Below are positions 17,238 to 26,103 of a stretch of 64,000 nucleotides of DNA, one piece after another. Both the position numbers and the translations under genes were made by a program. The notes beneath the pieces are model-generated. The model searched no databases, was not told the origin of the DNA, and was given only the letters and a program-made list of their open reading frames with translations. Positions within the stretch are counted from its first letter, which is position 1. Every line of letters begins with the position of its first letter. The stretch is from Xanthomonas arboricola pv. populi (lineage in GTDB: Bacteria; Pseudomonadota; Gammaproteobacteria; Xanthomonadales; Xanthomonadaceae): assembly GCF_002939945.1 (NCBI RefSeq), contig NZ_MDEB01000002.1, positions 346,975 to 410,974 of the forward strand. Reading direction: 5' to 3'.

Positions 17238-18163
17238 TCCACTTGATCCCTGATACGTTGCAACCCGGCGCTCAGCGCGTCCAGGCGCTGGCGGCTGGCA
17301 GCATCCACCGGATGGAAGGCGGTGGTACCGAAAAACCGCTTCAAGGCCGGCCCGGCCTTGGGGTCGGAGGCCGCCTGCAACAGCACCACGCGCAGCCGCC
17401 GCTCCACCGCCGGATCCATGCCGGTGCGCACCATCTCCACCGCGCGCGGCACCGGCGCACTGCGATGGACGATACGGAAGTCGCGCTTGAACACCGGTGG
17501 CAGGTGGCGCTCGTCGTCCCAGTCGGCGTTACTGAAAGCGCCCGCATCGATCAGGCGCTGATGCACGAAGGCGGAGATATTCAATTTCGACCCGACCATC
17601 AGGTAACCCACCGAGCCCGGCACCTGGCTGTCGTCCTGCGACAGCAGCACATCGCAGGCGATACCGTTGCGTACCAGCTCCAGCATCGGCAGCAGATAGC
17701 CGCTGGTGGAGGAGGCGTTCTGCAACGCCAGGGTGTGGCCGCGCAATTGCTTGAGCGACTGGATCGGGCTGTCGCGGCGGACGAAGAACACCGTGTGGAA
17801 CTCACGCAGACCGGCGCGCTCGGTCATCACCAGCGGGTGCGCACTGCCGCGCTGTTCCAGCAGCATCGCCGCACCGGTGCTTTCGCTGACCCAATCGACG
17901 CGGCCACGACGCAGGTAACTGGACATCTGCCGCGCATCCGGCGCCATCAGGATTTCGCCACGGCGGATACCGACCTCGTGCATGCGCGGCACCACGTAAT
18001 CCAGCAAGGGCTTGAGTTGTGCGTAATGGGTGGCGGGATCGTCGCTGATCCGTCCAAGCACCAATACCGGGGAAGGCGCTGCCGTCGCCGTCGCGGCCAA
18101 ACCTGCCCCGGCCAACAGCCCGCAGGCAATCAGACACCATCGTAGACCGCGCAAAACGGACAC
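17234..18163 (-). CDS. PhnD-like periplasmic binding protein, likely receptor for the GGDEF/EAL protein
   Basis: 309-residue periplasmic protein of the phosphonate/phosphite-binding (PhnD) type, signal peptide about residues 1-28 (cleavage near TATAAP). Family-like blocks are RISDDPATHYAQLKPLLDYV at the start and LRGHTLALQNASSTSGYLLPM in the ligand-cleft region. Start is GTG 18163, strongly supported by AGGGGA immediately upstream. No ABC permease or ATPase gene is adjacent; instead its stop overlaps the GGDEF/EAL start, which argues for a sensory rather than transport role. The ligand is unknown. Confidence 0.9.
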   Translation of the reverse strand: MSVLRGLRWCLIACGLLAGAGLAATATAAPSPVLVLGRISDDPATHYAQLKPLLDYVVPRMHEVGIRRGEILMAPDARQMSSYLRRGRVDWVSESTGAAMLLEQRGSAHPLVMTERAGLREFHTVFFVRRDSPIQSLKQLRGHTLALQNASSTSGYLLPMLELVRNGIACDVLLSQDDSQVPGSVGYLMVGSKLNISAFVHQRLIDAGAFSNADWDDERHLPPVFKRDFRIVHRSAPVPRAVEMVRTGMDPAVERRLRVVLLQAASDPKAGPALKRFFGTTAFHPVDAASRQRLDALSAGLQRIRDQVE

Positions 18164-18214
18164 TCCCCTAGAGCCGCCGACAGCCTAGCCGAATCTTTCG
18201 AGATGTGACAGACG

Positions 18215-18982
18215 TCAGTTTCCGTTGCGCTTTGCCAGCATGGCCATGCGCTGCGCATCGGACAGAATGCCGCGCAGCAAACGCACTTCCTGCTCGCTCA
18301 TGTCCGCGCGCAACAGCAGACGCCGCAGCTTGCGCATCGCCGACTCCGGCGCGCGCCCCTTGTGGAAATCGATCTCGTCCAGGGTCTGGCCCAACTGGCC
18401 GAACATGCCTTCGAGTTGGGCATGGCTGGCCGGGCCGTCGCGCAACGCGCCGGTCGCCGCGGCGGGTGCAGCCTCCGCTTCGCCGGCCGCCAGCTGCGCC
18501 AGCCGCACCTCGTACGCCACCACCTGCACCGCCGCCGCCAGGTTGAGCGAGCTGAACGCCGGGTCGGATGGGATATGCAGCGCCGCATGGCAGAGCTGTA
18601 GCTCGTCGTTGGTCAGGCCGGTGCGCTCGCGGCCGAACACGATCGCCACCTCGGCCGGTTCACCGGCCTTGGACCAGGCACGGCGCGCGCCCTCGTCCGG
18701 CGGCAGCTCTTCCAACGCGACCCGGCGCGCACGCGCGGTGCAGCCGATCACCAGGGTGCAGTCGGCCACCGCCTCGGCCAGGGTGGCGAAGATCGGCGCC
18801 TCGCCGAGCACGTCTTCGGCACCGGCCGAACGCCGATAGGCGTCTTCGTCGAGCGCACGCTCCGGCGCCACCAGCACCAGGCGCGACACGCCCATCGTCT
18901 TCATCGCGCGCGCGGCGGCGCCGATGTTGCCTGGATGCTGGGTGCCGACAAGAACAAAACGGATGCGCTGACTGACGGACAT
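18215..18982 (-). CDS. trmJ: tRNA (cytidine/uridine-2'-O-)-methyltransferase TrmJ
   Basis: SPOUT methyltransferase that 2'-O-methylates position 32 in the tRNA anticodon loop. 255 residues. Knot-fold motifs: FVLVGTQHPGNIGAAARAMK at the N-terminus, IVFGRERTGLTNDEL in the middle, IPSDPAFSSLNLAAAVQ at the SAM site. The C-terminal extension (LDEIDFHKGR...LRRLLLRADM) is typical of TrmJ and separates it from TrmL. Divergent from suhB over 116 bp, an order conserved in many gammaproteobacteria. Confidence 0.95.
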   Translation of the reverse strand: MSVSQRIRFVLVGTQHPGNIGAAARAMKTMGVSRLVLVAPERALDEDAYRRSAGAEDVLGEAPIFATLAEAVADCTLVIGCTARARRVALEELPPDEGARRAWSKAGEPAEVAIVFGRERTGLTNDELQLCHAALHIPSDPAFSSLNLAAAVQVVAYEVRLAQLAAGEAEAAPAAATGALRDGPASHAQLEGMFGQLGQTLDEIDFHKGRAPESAMRKLRRLLLRADMSEQEVRLLRGILSDAQRMAMLAKRNGN

Positions 18983-19098
18983 GAACGGAGATTGGGGAGC
19001 GATTCGGTCGTAGATGGTAAACTGCGCCGCCGGCTTTGGTGCCGGAACGCTCTTTTACCTTCGCCATTTTCGATTCTGCCTTCACGGGAGCTTTAACC

Positions 19099-19932
19099 AT
19101 GCAGAAACCCGCCGTCACCGTCATGGTCAAAGCCGCCCGCCTCGCCGGCAATGTGCTGTTGCGCGGTATCAACAAGCTCGATGCGCTCAATGTGGTGCAG
19201 AAAGGCCGCATGGACTACGCCAGCGAAGTCGATGCCGATGCCGAGAAGGTCATCATCAAGGAACTCAAGCGCGGCTACCCCGAGTACGCCGTGTTCGGCG
19301 AAGAAGGCGGCGTGCAAGGTGGCAAGAGTGGCCGCTATACCTGGGTCATCGATCCGCTGGACGGCACCAGCAACTATCTGCGCGGCTTCCCGCATTACTG
19401 CGTGTCGATCGCGCTGGTGGAGAACGGCGAGCCCACCGACGCGGTGATCTTCGACCCCCTGCGCAACGAGCTGTTCACCGCCAGCCGCGGCGCCGGCGCG
19501 GTGCTCAACGACCGCCGCATCCGCATCGCCGAACGCAAGGACCTGGAAGGTGCGATGGTCCACACCGGCTTCCCGCCGCGCGAGCGCGCACGCATCAGTG
19601 CGCAACTGAAGTGCGTCGATGCGTTGCTGGTGCAGGCCGAGGATGTGCGTCGTACCGGTTCTGCCGCGCTGGACCTGGCCTATGTGGCCTGCGGCCGAGC
19701 CGATGCGTATTTCGAGGCCGGTGTCAAAGCCTGGGACATCGCGGCCGGTGTGCTGCTGGTGCGCGAAGCCGGTGGCCGCGTCTGCGACTACAAGGGCGCC
19801 ACCCCGCCGCGCATGGACAACATGGGCCCGGAAACGCAGCAGATCGTGGCCGGCAACATCAAGATCAGCGACGCGCTGCAGAAGGTCATCGTCAACACCG
19901 GCTACGCCCGCGAATTCGACGCCAAGTTCTGA
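19099..19932 (+). CDS. suhB: Inositol monophosphatase family protein SuhB
   Basis: Mg-dependent phosphatase of the IMPase family; in E. coli it also acts in rRNA antitermination. 277 residues, ATG 19099 with GGGAG 9 bp upstream. Metal-binding motifs: GEEGG (Glu68/Glu69), [14 protein letters not shown] (Asp85, Asp88) and [16 protein letters not shown]. The upstream in-frame extension to 19036 has no family match. It is followed by the tandem hairpin array at 19969, whose first hairpin could end the transcript. Confidence 0.95.
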   Translation: MQKPAVTVMVKAARLAGNVLLRGINKLDALNVVQKGRMDYASEVDADAEKVIIKELKRGYPEYAVFGEEGGVQGGKSGRYTWVIDPLDGTSNYLRGFPHYCVSIALVENGEPTDAVIFDPLRNELFTASRGAGAVLNDRRIRIAERKDLEGAMVHTGFPPRERARISAQLKCVDALLVQAEDVRRTGSAALDLAYVACGRADAYFEAGVKAWDIAAGVLLVREAGGRVCDYKGATPPRMDNMGPETQQIVAGNIKISDALQKVIVNTGYAREFDAKF

Positions 19933-19968
19933 TCGCTCCCCGAGCGCAAGTCTGGACGCCCGTACACC

Positions 19969-20595
19969 GTAGGAGCGCGCCCGAGCGCGACGGGGCTTTC
20001 CCAACAAAGCCTCTCGCGACCAGGGTCGCTCCTACAACAGCTCGCAGTAAACGGAAAGGCCGGGATCGCTCCCGGCCTTGTTCGTTCCAGTCCGATGCCA
20101 AGCCACTCGGCGCCCGCACAACGTAGGAGCGCACCCGAGCGCGACGGGCATTCCCTGCAAAGCCTCTCGCGACCAGGGTCGCTCCTACAACAGCTCGCAG
20201 TAAACGGAAAGGCCGGGATCGCTCCCGGCCTTGTTCGTTCCAGTCCGATGCCAAGCCACTCGGCATCCGCACAACGTAGGAGCGCGCCCGAGCGCGACGG
20301 GCTTTCCCTGCAAAGCCCCTCGCGACCAGGGTCGCTCCTACAACAGCTCGCAGTAAACGGAAAGGCCGGGATCGCTCCCGGCCTTGTTCGTTCCAGTCCG
20401 ATGCCAAGCCACTCGGCGCCCGCACAACGTAGGAGCGCGCCCGAGCGCGAGGGGCTTTCCCTGCAACGTAGGAGCGCGCCCGAGCGCGAGGGGCTTTCCC
20501 AGCAAAGCCTCTCGCGACCAGGGTCGCTCCTACAACAGCGGGCAGCAAACGAACAAGGCCGGGATCGCTCCCGGCCTTGTTCGTTGGGTGCCGCT
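19969..20595. repeat. Tandem array of about four 153-bp units with hairpins
   Basis: Units begin with GTAGGAGCGC at 19969, 20123, 20276 and 20429 (periods 154, 153, 153), with an extra partial start at 20468. Each unit has a REP-like inverted pair (GTAGGAGCG...CGCTCCTAC) and a second hairpin of the AAGGCCGGGATCGCTCCCGG kind, then a unique-looking link ending ATGCCAAGCCACTCGG. Copies differ at few positions, so the amplification is recent. It separates convergent suhB and sodM. Confidence 0.88.
20549..20586. terminator. Hairpin at the end of the tandem array, probable bidirectional terminator
   Basis: Nearly perfect palindrome from AACGAACAAGGCCGGG to its complement CCCGGCCTTGTTCGTT, loop ATCGCT. 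It lies about 50 bp from the sodM stop and also faces suhB transcription. Confidence 0.55.
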
Positions 20596-20634
20596 GTCAC
20601 AGCGCTACGCGGAACCTAGCGCTGATGCAGGACT

Positions 20635-21246
20635 TCAGGCGATCGCAGCGTGGTAGCGGCGCTCGACTTCTTCCCAGTTCACCGCGTTGTAGAACGCGCC
20701 GATGTATTCCGGGCGACGGTTCTGATACTTCAGGTAGTACGCGTGTTCCCACACGTCCAGACCCAGGATCGGGGTGTTGCCTTCGAACAGCGGGCTGTCC
20801 TGGTTGGCGGTACTTTCCACCACCAGCTTCTTGTCCGGGGTCACGCTCAACCAGGCCCAGCCCGAGCCGAAGCGGCTGACGGCAGCCTTGGTGAAGGCTT
20901 CCTTGAACTTCTCGAAACCACCGATGTCCTTGTCGATCGCCTTGGCGACCTCGCCCTTGGGTTCACCGCCGCCATTGGGCGACAGCACGGTCCAGAACAG
21001 CGAATGGTTGGCGTGGCCGCCACCGTTGTTGCGCACCGGGCCCTGCAGATTTTCCGGCAGGCTCTTCAGCTTGGACACCAGCTCTTCCACCGGCAGGTCG
21101 GCGTACTCAGTCCCTTCCAGCGCCGCGTTGACGTTGTTGATATAGGTCTGATGATGCTTGGTGTGATGGATTTCCATCGTCTGCGCATCGATGTTGGGTT
21201 CCAGCGCGTCGTAGGCGTAGGGCAACTGCGGAAGGGTGTAGGCCAT
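20635..21246 (-). CDS. sodM: Superoxide dismutase, Mn/Fe family
   Basis: Cytoplasmic enzyme that dismutates superoxide. 203 residues, usual family length, no signal peptide. Metal ligands expected at His27 (EIHHTKHH), the second His in HANHSLFW, and the Asp/His of DVWEHAYYL. The [30 protein letters not shown] C-terminal block is split-standard for the family; residues such as [11 protein letters not shown] favour manganese. Stands alone between the tandem array and the divergent RNase gene. Confidence 0.96.
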   Translation of the reverse strand: MAYTLPQLPYAYDALEPNIDAQTMEIHHTKHHQTYINNVNAALEGTEYADLPVEELVSKLKSLPENLQGPVRNNGGGHANHSLFWTVLSPNGGGEPKGEVAKAIDKDIGGFEKFKEAFTKAAVSRFGSGWAWLSVTPDKKLVVESTANQDSPLFEGNTPILGLDVWEHAYYLKYQNRRPEYIGAFYNAVNWEEVERRYHAAIA

Positions 21247-21506
21247 GCGTGTCTCCTGGACTTGCCGCCCGGCGAAGACCGGGCGTTGCGGGGTAGATGG
21301 TAAGGACGGCGGCGGCGCTTACCAAGGGTGTTGGCAGGGAAACTTCATCCCATCGCATGCCGCGTTGTATTCGCTGCATACCTTGCACCATGCCCCGGTT
21401 ACTCGGGCGTGAACCGTCCCGCCGGCCCGGCACGTTCAAAGTCGACACAGTCGCGCAGCGGCATACTTGCTCTGCCGTCCCCACACTCCCGTTTCCGGAC
21501 TCCGTC

Positions 21507-21956
21507 ATGCGCAAGCCCGCTTTGCTGATCGCCGCCATCGTGCTGCTCGTCGCCGGGTTGTGGGGCATGCGTGTGCTGCAGACACCCAAGCCGCACTTTG
21601 CGCCGCAGCTGAGCGCGCCGATCGCCGCGGCGGCACCGGTCGAACAGTCACCGCAGCAGCAAGAGTTGCCGGGGTTTCTGCCGACCGAAGCGATGGCCAC
21701 GATCGTGCTGATCCAGCGCGGCGGACCGTTCCCGCATCCGCAGGACGGCAACGTCTTCGGCAATCGTGAGCAGCATTTGCCGGAGCGTCCGCGCGGCTAC
21801 TACCACGAATACACCGTGGAAACGCCAGGCAGCCTCGATCGCGGCGCGCGCCGCATCGTCACTGGCGGTACCCCGCCGCAGGCGTGGTATTACAGCGACG
21901 ATCATTACCGGAGTTTCAAATCGTTCCAGGGCCCGGCCCCGGAGCAGACGCCATGA
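21507..21956 (+). CDS. Exported barnase-like guanyl-specific ribonuclease
   Basis: 149-residue microbial RNase (N1/T1/barnase family). N-terminus is a signal or anchor (KPALLIAAIVLLVAGLWGM, about 3-21) followed by a Pro/Ala/Gln-rich linker to about 58. The catalytic domain shows the barnase triad: Glu105 in YTVETPG, Arg115/Arg116 in RGARRIV and His133 in DDHYRSF. ATG 21507 gives a clean signal; longer in-frame extension to 21297 is unlikely. Its stop overlaps the start of the barstar gene (ATGA), so inhibitor translation is coupled. Likely secreted or periplasmic; target could be competitors, host RNA or phosphate scavenging. Confidence 0.9.
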   Translation: MRKPALLIAAIVLLVAGLWGMRVLQTPKPHFAPQLSAPIAAAAPVEQSPQQQELPGFLPTEAMATIVLIQRGGPFPHPQDGNVFGNREQHLPERPRGYYHEYTVETPGSLDRGARRIVTGGTPPQAWYYSDDHYRSFKSFQGPAPEQTP

Positions 21957-22378
21957 GCGCAGGCGACTTCACACTGGATCTGTCCGACCCGCAGCAATCG
22001 GGCGTCTATCAAGCCGATACCGACGATCTGGACACCATGGCCGCGCTCGCCCGCGATGCCGGCCTGCACATCCTGCGCGTGGACCTGGCTAGCTGTAGCG
22101 ACAAGCACAGGTTGCTGATGCGCCTGGCCACCCAACTGGACTTCCCGGCCAGCTTCGGTCGCAACTGGGACGCGCTCTCCGATGCCTTGCGCGACCTGGC
22201 GTGGCTGCCAGCGTCGCAGGGCTATGCGTTGCTGATCGACGGCGCCGATGCGCTCGCCCGCACTGCGCCGAACGACCGCAACACCTTGCTGGATATCCTC
22301 GACGAAGCCGCCACTGCCTGGGCAGCGCGCGGGCAGACGTTTGCGGCATTCGTGGCGCCTGCGAGTGCCTGCGACTAG
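21953..22378 (+). CDS. Barstar-family ribonuclease inhibitor
   Basis: 141-residue cytoplasmic inhibitor (no signal peptide) that would protect the cell from the RNase encoded upstream before export. The barstar core is visible: LHILRVDLASCSDKHRLLMRLATQLDFP, then SFGRNWDALSDALRDLAWLP, the block that contacts RNase, and YALLIDGADALAR. The first 35 residues (DLSDPQQSGVYQADTDD) are an extension compared with Bacillus barstar (about 90 residues). ATGA overlap with the RNase stop. Confidence 0.93.
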   Translation: MSAGDFTLDLSDPQQSGVYQADTDDLDTMAALARDAGLHILRVDLASCSDKHRLLMRLATQLDFPASFGRNWDALSDALRDLAWLPASQGYALLIDGADALARTAPNDRNTLLDILDEAATAWAARGQTFAAFVAPASACD

Positions 22379-22586
22379 GCGCGGCCCGCAAGACCCATCC
22401 CGCGATCACTGGACGCACCACGATTACCAGACGCAGGGCGCGGGTGATCGGTGATTACCGGCGCGTCTCTATCGCGCGTTTTCCCTACGCCCTGCCCCAA
22501 CGTCTGCCACCTCAACGTGTGCCACCTCGTAGGTGACGTGTGGCGCCCGCTGTTCGCGCCATAAATTCACAAGACCGGCGCGATCA

Positions 22587-24479
22587 TCAACCATCCAGTT
22601 CGCTCCAGCGCGCGAACGCTGCATCCAGCTGCGCCTGTGCAGTGCCCAATGCGGCGGTATGCGCGGCCATGGCCGCACTGTCGCGCTGGTAGAAGGCCGG
22701 GTCGTTCATCGCCTCGGTCAGCGCCGCGACCTGCTGCTCCAGGGTTTCGATCAACGCCGGCAACTGCTCCAGCTCACGCGCGTCCTTGTAGCTGAGCTTG
22801 CGCTTGGGCGCGGCATCGGCCGGCACCACCGCCGCCACCGGTGTGGTCGCCGCCGCCGTTGCCGATGCCTTGGCAACCGCCATCGCGTTGGGCGTCGGGG
22901 TGCGACGCTGACGCAGCGAATCGCTGTACCCGCCGATGTAATCGCCGATCAAGCCCTCGCCCTCCATCACCAACGTCGAGGTCACCACGTTGTCGAGGAA
23001 ATCGCGGTCATGGCTGACCAGCAACAAGGTGCCGGTGTATTCGCCGAGCAGCTCTTCCAGCAGTTCCAGCGTTTCAACGTCCAGATCGTTGGTCGGTTCG
23101 TCCATCACCAGCAGGTTGGACGGCTGCGCGAACAGGCGTGCCAGCAGCAGGCGATTGCGCTCGCCACCGGACAGCCGGGTGATCGGCGCACGTGCGCGCT
23201 CGGGCGTGAACAAAAAGTCCTGCAGATACGCATGCACATGCTTGCGCTTGCCGTTGATCTCGATGAAATCGCGGCCTTCGGCCACGTTCTCGATCGCGCT
23301 CCAGTCCTCGCGCAGCGTGGAACGGTACTGATCGAAGTAGGCGATCTGCAGATTGGTGCCGATGCGGATCTCGCCCTGCTGCGCCTGCAGATCGCCCAGC
23401 AACAACTTCAGCAAGGTGGTCTTGCCGCTGCCGTTGGGGCCGATCAGCCCGATGCGGTCGCCGCGCTGGATGATGGTCGAAAAATCCTTGACCATCGTGC
23501 GCGCGCCGAATGCAAAGCCGACCTCCTTGGCCTCGATCACCTTCTTGCCGGAGGACTCGCCCTGCGAGACCTCCATGCGCACGTTGCCGGTCAGATCGCG
23601 GCGCTGCACGCGCTCATTTCGCATCGATTCCAGACGCCGTACGCGGCCTTCGTCGCGGGTGCGCCGCGCCTTGATGCCCTGGCGGATCCAGATCTCTTCC
23701 TGCGCCAGCATCTTGTCGAAGCGCGCATTTTCCTGCGCCTGCGCATTGAGCCGCTCTTCGCGGCGACGCTCGTAATTGGCCCAGTCGCCCGGCCAGCTGG
23801 TGACCTGGCCACGATCGATCTCGACGATGCGGGTGGCCAGCGCACGCAGAAAACGCCGGTCATGGGTGACGAACAGCACGCTGCCGTTCCAGTTCTTCAG
23901 GAACGACTCCAGCCAGTCGATGGCTTCGATGTCCAGATGGTTGGTCGGCTCGTCCAGCAGCAGCACATCCGGCGAGGACACCAGCGAGCGCGCCAGCAGC
24001 ACGCGCCGCTTCATGCCGCCGGACAGCCGCGCAAACTCCGCATCGCCGTCCAGTTCCAGCTTGGTCAGCGTCTCGCTGACGCGCTGGTCCAGCGCCCAGC
24101 CTTCGGCTGCATCGATCTTGGCCTGCACCTTGCCGAACGCATCGGCATCGAACACCTCGGCATGGCTGAGCTGATGGAACTCGGCCAGCCAATGACCCAG
24201 CTCGCCCAGGCCATCGGCCACCACATCGAACACGCTGCCGCCGGTGCCCTGCGGCACTTCCTGCTCCAGCCGCGCGATGCGCACGCCCTGTTGCACGCGC
24301 ACTTCGCCGTCGTCGGGCTTGAGCTCGCCGGCAATTAGTTTCATCAAGGTCGATTTGCCGGCGCCGTTGCGGCCGATCAGGGCGATACGCTCGCCCGGCT
24401 CGATCGTGAGGTCGGTTTTTTCCAGCAACAAGGGGCCGCCGACGCTGTAGTCGACGCTTTGCAGAGTGATAAGAGGCAT
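22587..24479 (-). CDS. uup: ABC-F ATPase Uup
   Basis: Soluble twin-ATPase of the ABC-F class, linked in E. coli to ribosome and DNA-structure stability. 630 residues from ATG 24479 (the frame to 24524 runs through a repeat). First cassette: GRNGAGKST and LSGGMKRR; second: GPNGSGKTT and LSGGERNR, each followed by LLLDEPTNHLD / VMDEPTNDLD. A charged linker (RRREERLNAQAQENARFDKM) separates them, and the C-terminal 75 residues form the Uup-type coiled coil after a Thr/Ala-rich spacer. Divergent from dbpA across a GGGAATCG inverted repeat. Confidence 0.94.
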   Translation of the reverse strand: MPLITLQSVDYSVGGPLLLEKTDLTIEPGERIALIGRNGAGKSTLMKLIAGELKPDDGEVRVQQGVRIARLEQEVPQGTGGSVFDVVADGLGELGHWLAEFHQLSHAEVFDADAFGKVQAKIDAAEGWALDQRVSETLTKLELDGDAEFARLSGGMKRRVLLARSLVSSPDVLLLDEPTNHLDIEAIDWLESFLKNWNGSVLFVTHDRRFLRALATRIVEIDRGQVTSWPGDWANYERRREERLNAQAQENARFDKMLAQEEIWIRQGIKARRTRDEGRVRRLESMRNERVQRRDLTGNVRMEVSQGESSGKKVIEAKEVGFAFGARTMVKDFSTIIQRGDRIGLIGPNGSGKTTLLKLLLGDLQAQQGEIRIGTNLQIAYFDQYRSTLREDWSAIENVAEGRDFIEINGKRKHVHAYLQDFLFTPERARAPITRLSGGERNRLLLARLFAQPSNLLVMDEPTNDLDVETLELLEELLGEYTGTLLLVSHDRDFLDNVVTSTLVMEGEGLIGDYIGGYSDSLRQRRTPTPNAMAVAKASATAAATTPVAAVVPADAAPKRKLSYKDARELEQLPALIETLEQQVAALTEAMNDPAFYQRDSAAMAAHTAALGTAQAQLDAAFARWSELDG

Positions 24480-24492
24480 CGGCAGATTGTAC

Positions 24493-24569
24493 GGGAATCG
24501 GGAATGGTGAATCGGGAATGGCAAGAACGCCGCCGTTGCGATTCCCCATTCCCGATTCCCGATTCCCGC
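24493..24569. repeat. GGGAATCG inverted repeat between uup and dbpA
   Basis: Arm 24493-24521 consists of iterated GGGAATCG/GGGAATGG units; arm 24541-24569 is the complementary series. The arms can pair imperfectly with a 19-nt loop. It fills almost all of the 101-bp divergent intergenic region, so it overlaps both promoters. Confidence 0.75.
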
Positions 24570-24580
24570 TAAAATGCGCC

Positions 24581-25957
24581 ATGAACGAATTCTCCGCGCT
24601 GCCGCTGTCGCCGGCCCTGGCCCCCGGCATCGACGCCCTTGGCTACACCGTCCTCACTCCCATCCAGGCGCAGAGCCTGCCGCCGATCCTGCAGGGGCTG
24701 GACGTCATCGCCCAGGCGCCGACCGGCAGCGGCAAGACCGCCGCCTTCGGGCTGGGCCTGCTGCAAAAACTCGATCCTGCCCTGACCCGCGCGCAGGCGC
24801 TGGTGCTGTGCCCCACCCGCGAGCTGGCCGATCAGGTCGGCAAGCAGCTACGCAAGCTGGCCACCGGCATCCCCAACATGAAGCTGGTGGTGCTCACCGG
24901 CGGCATGCCACTCGGTCCGCAACTGGCCTCGCTGGAAGCGCACGACCCGCAAGTGGTGGTCGGCACGCCCGGCCGTATCCAGGAACTGGCCCGCAAGCGC
25001 GCCCTGCATCTGGGCGGCGTGCGCACGCTGGTGCTGGACGAGGCCGACCGCATGCTCGACATGGGCTTCGAAGAACCGATCCGCGAGATCGCCAGCCGCT
25101 GCGACAAGCACCGTCAGAGCCTGCTGTTCTCGGCGACCTTCCCGGACATCATCCGCATGCTGGCACGCGAGATCCTGAAGGACCCGATCGAAATCACCGT
25201 CGAAGGCGCCGACAACGCGCCGGAAATCGACCAGCAGTTCTTCGAGGTCGACCCGACCTACCGGCAGAAAGCCGTCGCCGGCCTGCTGCTGCGCTTCAAT
25301 CCCGAATCCAGCGTGGTGTTCTGCAATACCCGCAAGGAAGTGGACGAGGTGGCCGGCTCGCTGCAGGAGTTCGGCTTTTCCGCGCTCGCCCTGCATGGCG
25401 ACATGGAACAGCGCGACCGCGACGAAGTGCTGGTGCGTTTCGTCAATCGCAGCTGCAACGTGTTGGTGGCCAGCGATGTGGCCGCACGCGGACTGGACGT
25501 GGAAGACCTGTCGGCCGTGGTCAATTACGAGCTGCCCACCGATACCGAAACCTACCGCCACCGCATCGGCCGCACCGCACGCGCCGGCAAACGCGGATTG
25601 GCGCTCAGCCTGGTGGCCTCACGCGAGACCGGCCGCGCGCAGGCGCTGGAAGCCGAACAGGGCCAGCCGCTGACGTGGTCGCGCGCCCCGCTGGCCACCG
25701 CCCGCCCGGCGCAGCTGCCGCAGGCGGCCATGACCACGCTGCGCATCGACGGCGGCAAGACCGACAAGCTGCGTGCCGGCGACATCCTCGGCGCATTGAC
25801 CGGCGAAGCCGGACTCTCGGGCGCGGCGATCGGCAAGATCGCGATCTACCCCACCCGCTCCTATGTCGCCATCGCCCGTGCGCAGGTCGCCAAGGCGCTG
25901 GCGCATCTGCATGCGGGCAAGATCAAGGGACGCCGGTTCCGGGTCAGCAAGCTGTAG
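24581..25957 (+). CDS. dbpA: ATP-dependent RNA helicase DbpA
   Basis: DEAD-box helicase stimulated by 23S rRNA helix 92 and used in 50S assembly. 458 residues from ATG 24581. Motifs in order: Q-motif region LTPIQAQSLP, I APTGSGKT, Ia PTRELA, II DEAD, III SAT, VI HRIGRTARAG. The C-terminal domain (about 385-458, TLRIDGGKTDKLRAGDILGALTGEAGLSGAAIG) is the DbpA RNA-recognition domain, which separates it from RhlE/RhlB. Followed by a clear terminator at 26028. Confidence 0.95.
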   Translation: MNEFSALPLSPALAPGIDALGYTVLTPIQAQSLPPILQGLDVIAQAPTGSGKTAAFGLGLLQKLDPALTRAQALVLCPTRELADQVGKQLRKLATGIPNMKLVVLTGGMPLGPQLASLEAHDPQVVVGTPGRIQELARKRALHLGGVRTLVLDEADRMLDMGFEEPIREIASRCDKHRQSLLFSATFPDIIRMLAREILKDPIEITVEGADNAPEIDQQFFEVDPTYRQKAVAGLLLRFNPESSVVFCNTRKEVDEVAGSLQEFGFSALALHGDMEQRDRDEVLVRFVNRSCNVLVASDVAARGLDVEDLSAVVNYELPTDTETYRHRIGRTARAGKRGLALSLVASRETGRAQALEAEQGQPLTWSRAPLATARPAQLPQAAMTTLRIDGGKTDKLRAGDILGALTGEAGLSGAAIGKIAIYPTRSYVAIARAQVAKALAHLHAGKIKGRRFRVSKL

Positions 25958-26027
25958 TCAACGCGCGGCAGCGACCCGGCCGACCATCCGATCGAGCGGC
26001 GGCTAAAGCGCCTGCCGTACGCTCCAG

Positions 26028-26058
26028 AGGGATGCGCACGCTTGCGCATCCCTGTTTT
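26028..26058 (+). terminator. Rho-independent terminator of dbpA
   Basis: AGGGATGCGCA (26028-26038), loop CGCT, TGCGCATCCCT (26043-26053), then GTTTT. 11-bp perfect stem. Confidence 0.85.
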
Positions 26059-26103
26059 CACGACGCCTGATCGGCCAGCCGCCCGATCGGCAAGACGCCT
26101 GCA

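Larger units (their letters stand above)
19933..20634. other. Repeat-filled spacer between suhB and sodM
   Basis: 702 bp between convergent genes, nearly all made of the 153-bp tandem units. Open frames on both strands (for example 19892-20600 minus) are translations of the repeat and not genes. Confidence 0.8.

Noticed and set aside
19969..20595. CRISPR array
   Set aside because: Units are 153 bp and nearly identical throughout; there are no short repeats with unique spacers and no cas gene.
19892..20656. Long frames through the 153-bp array on both strands
   Set aside because: Repeat period is a multiple of three, so any frame stays open; repeated Pro/Gly/Arg peptide and no ribosome site.
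22533..24338. 601-codon plus-strand open frame over uup
   Set aside because: Antisense shadow of the ABC-F gene, which has both Walker A sites and signature motifs on the minus strand.
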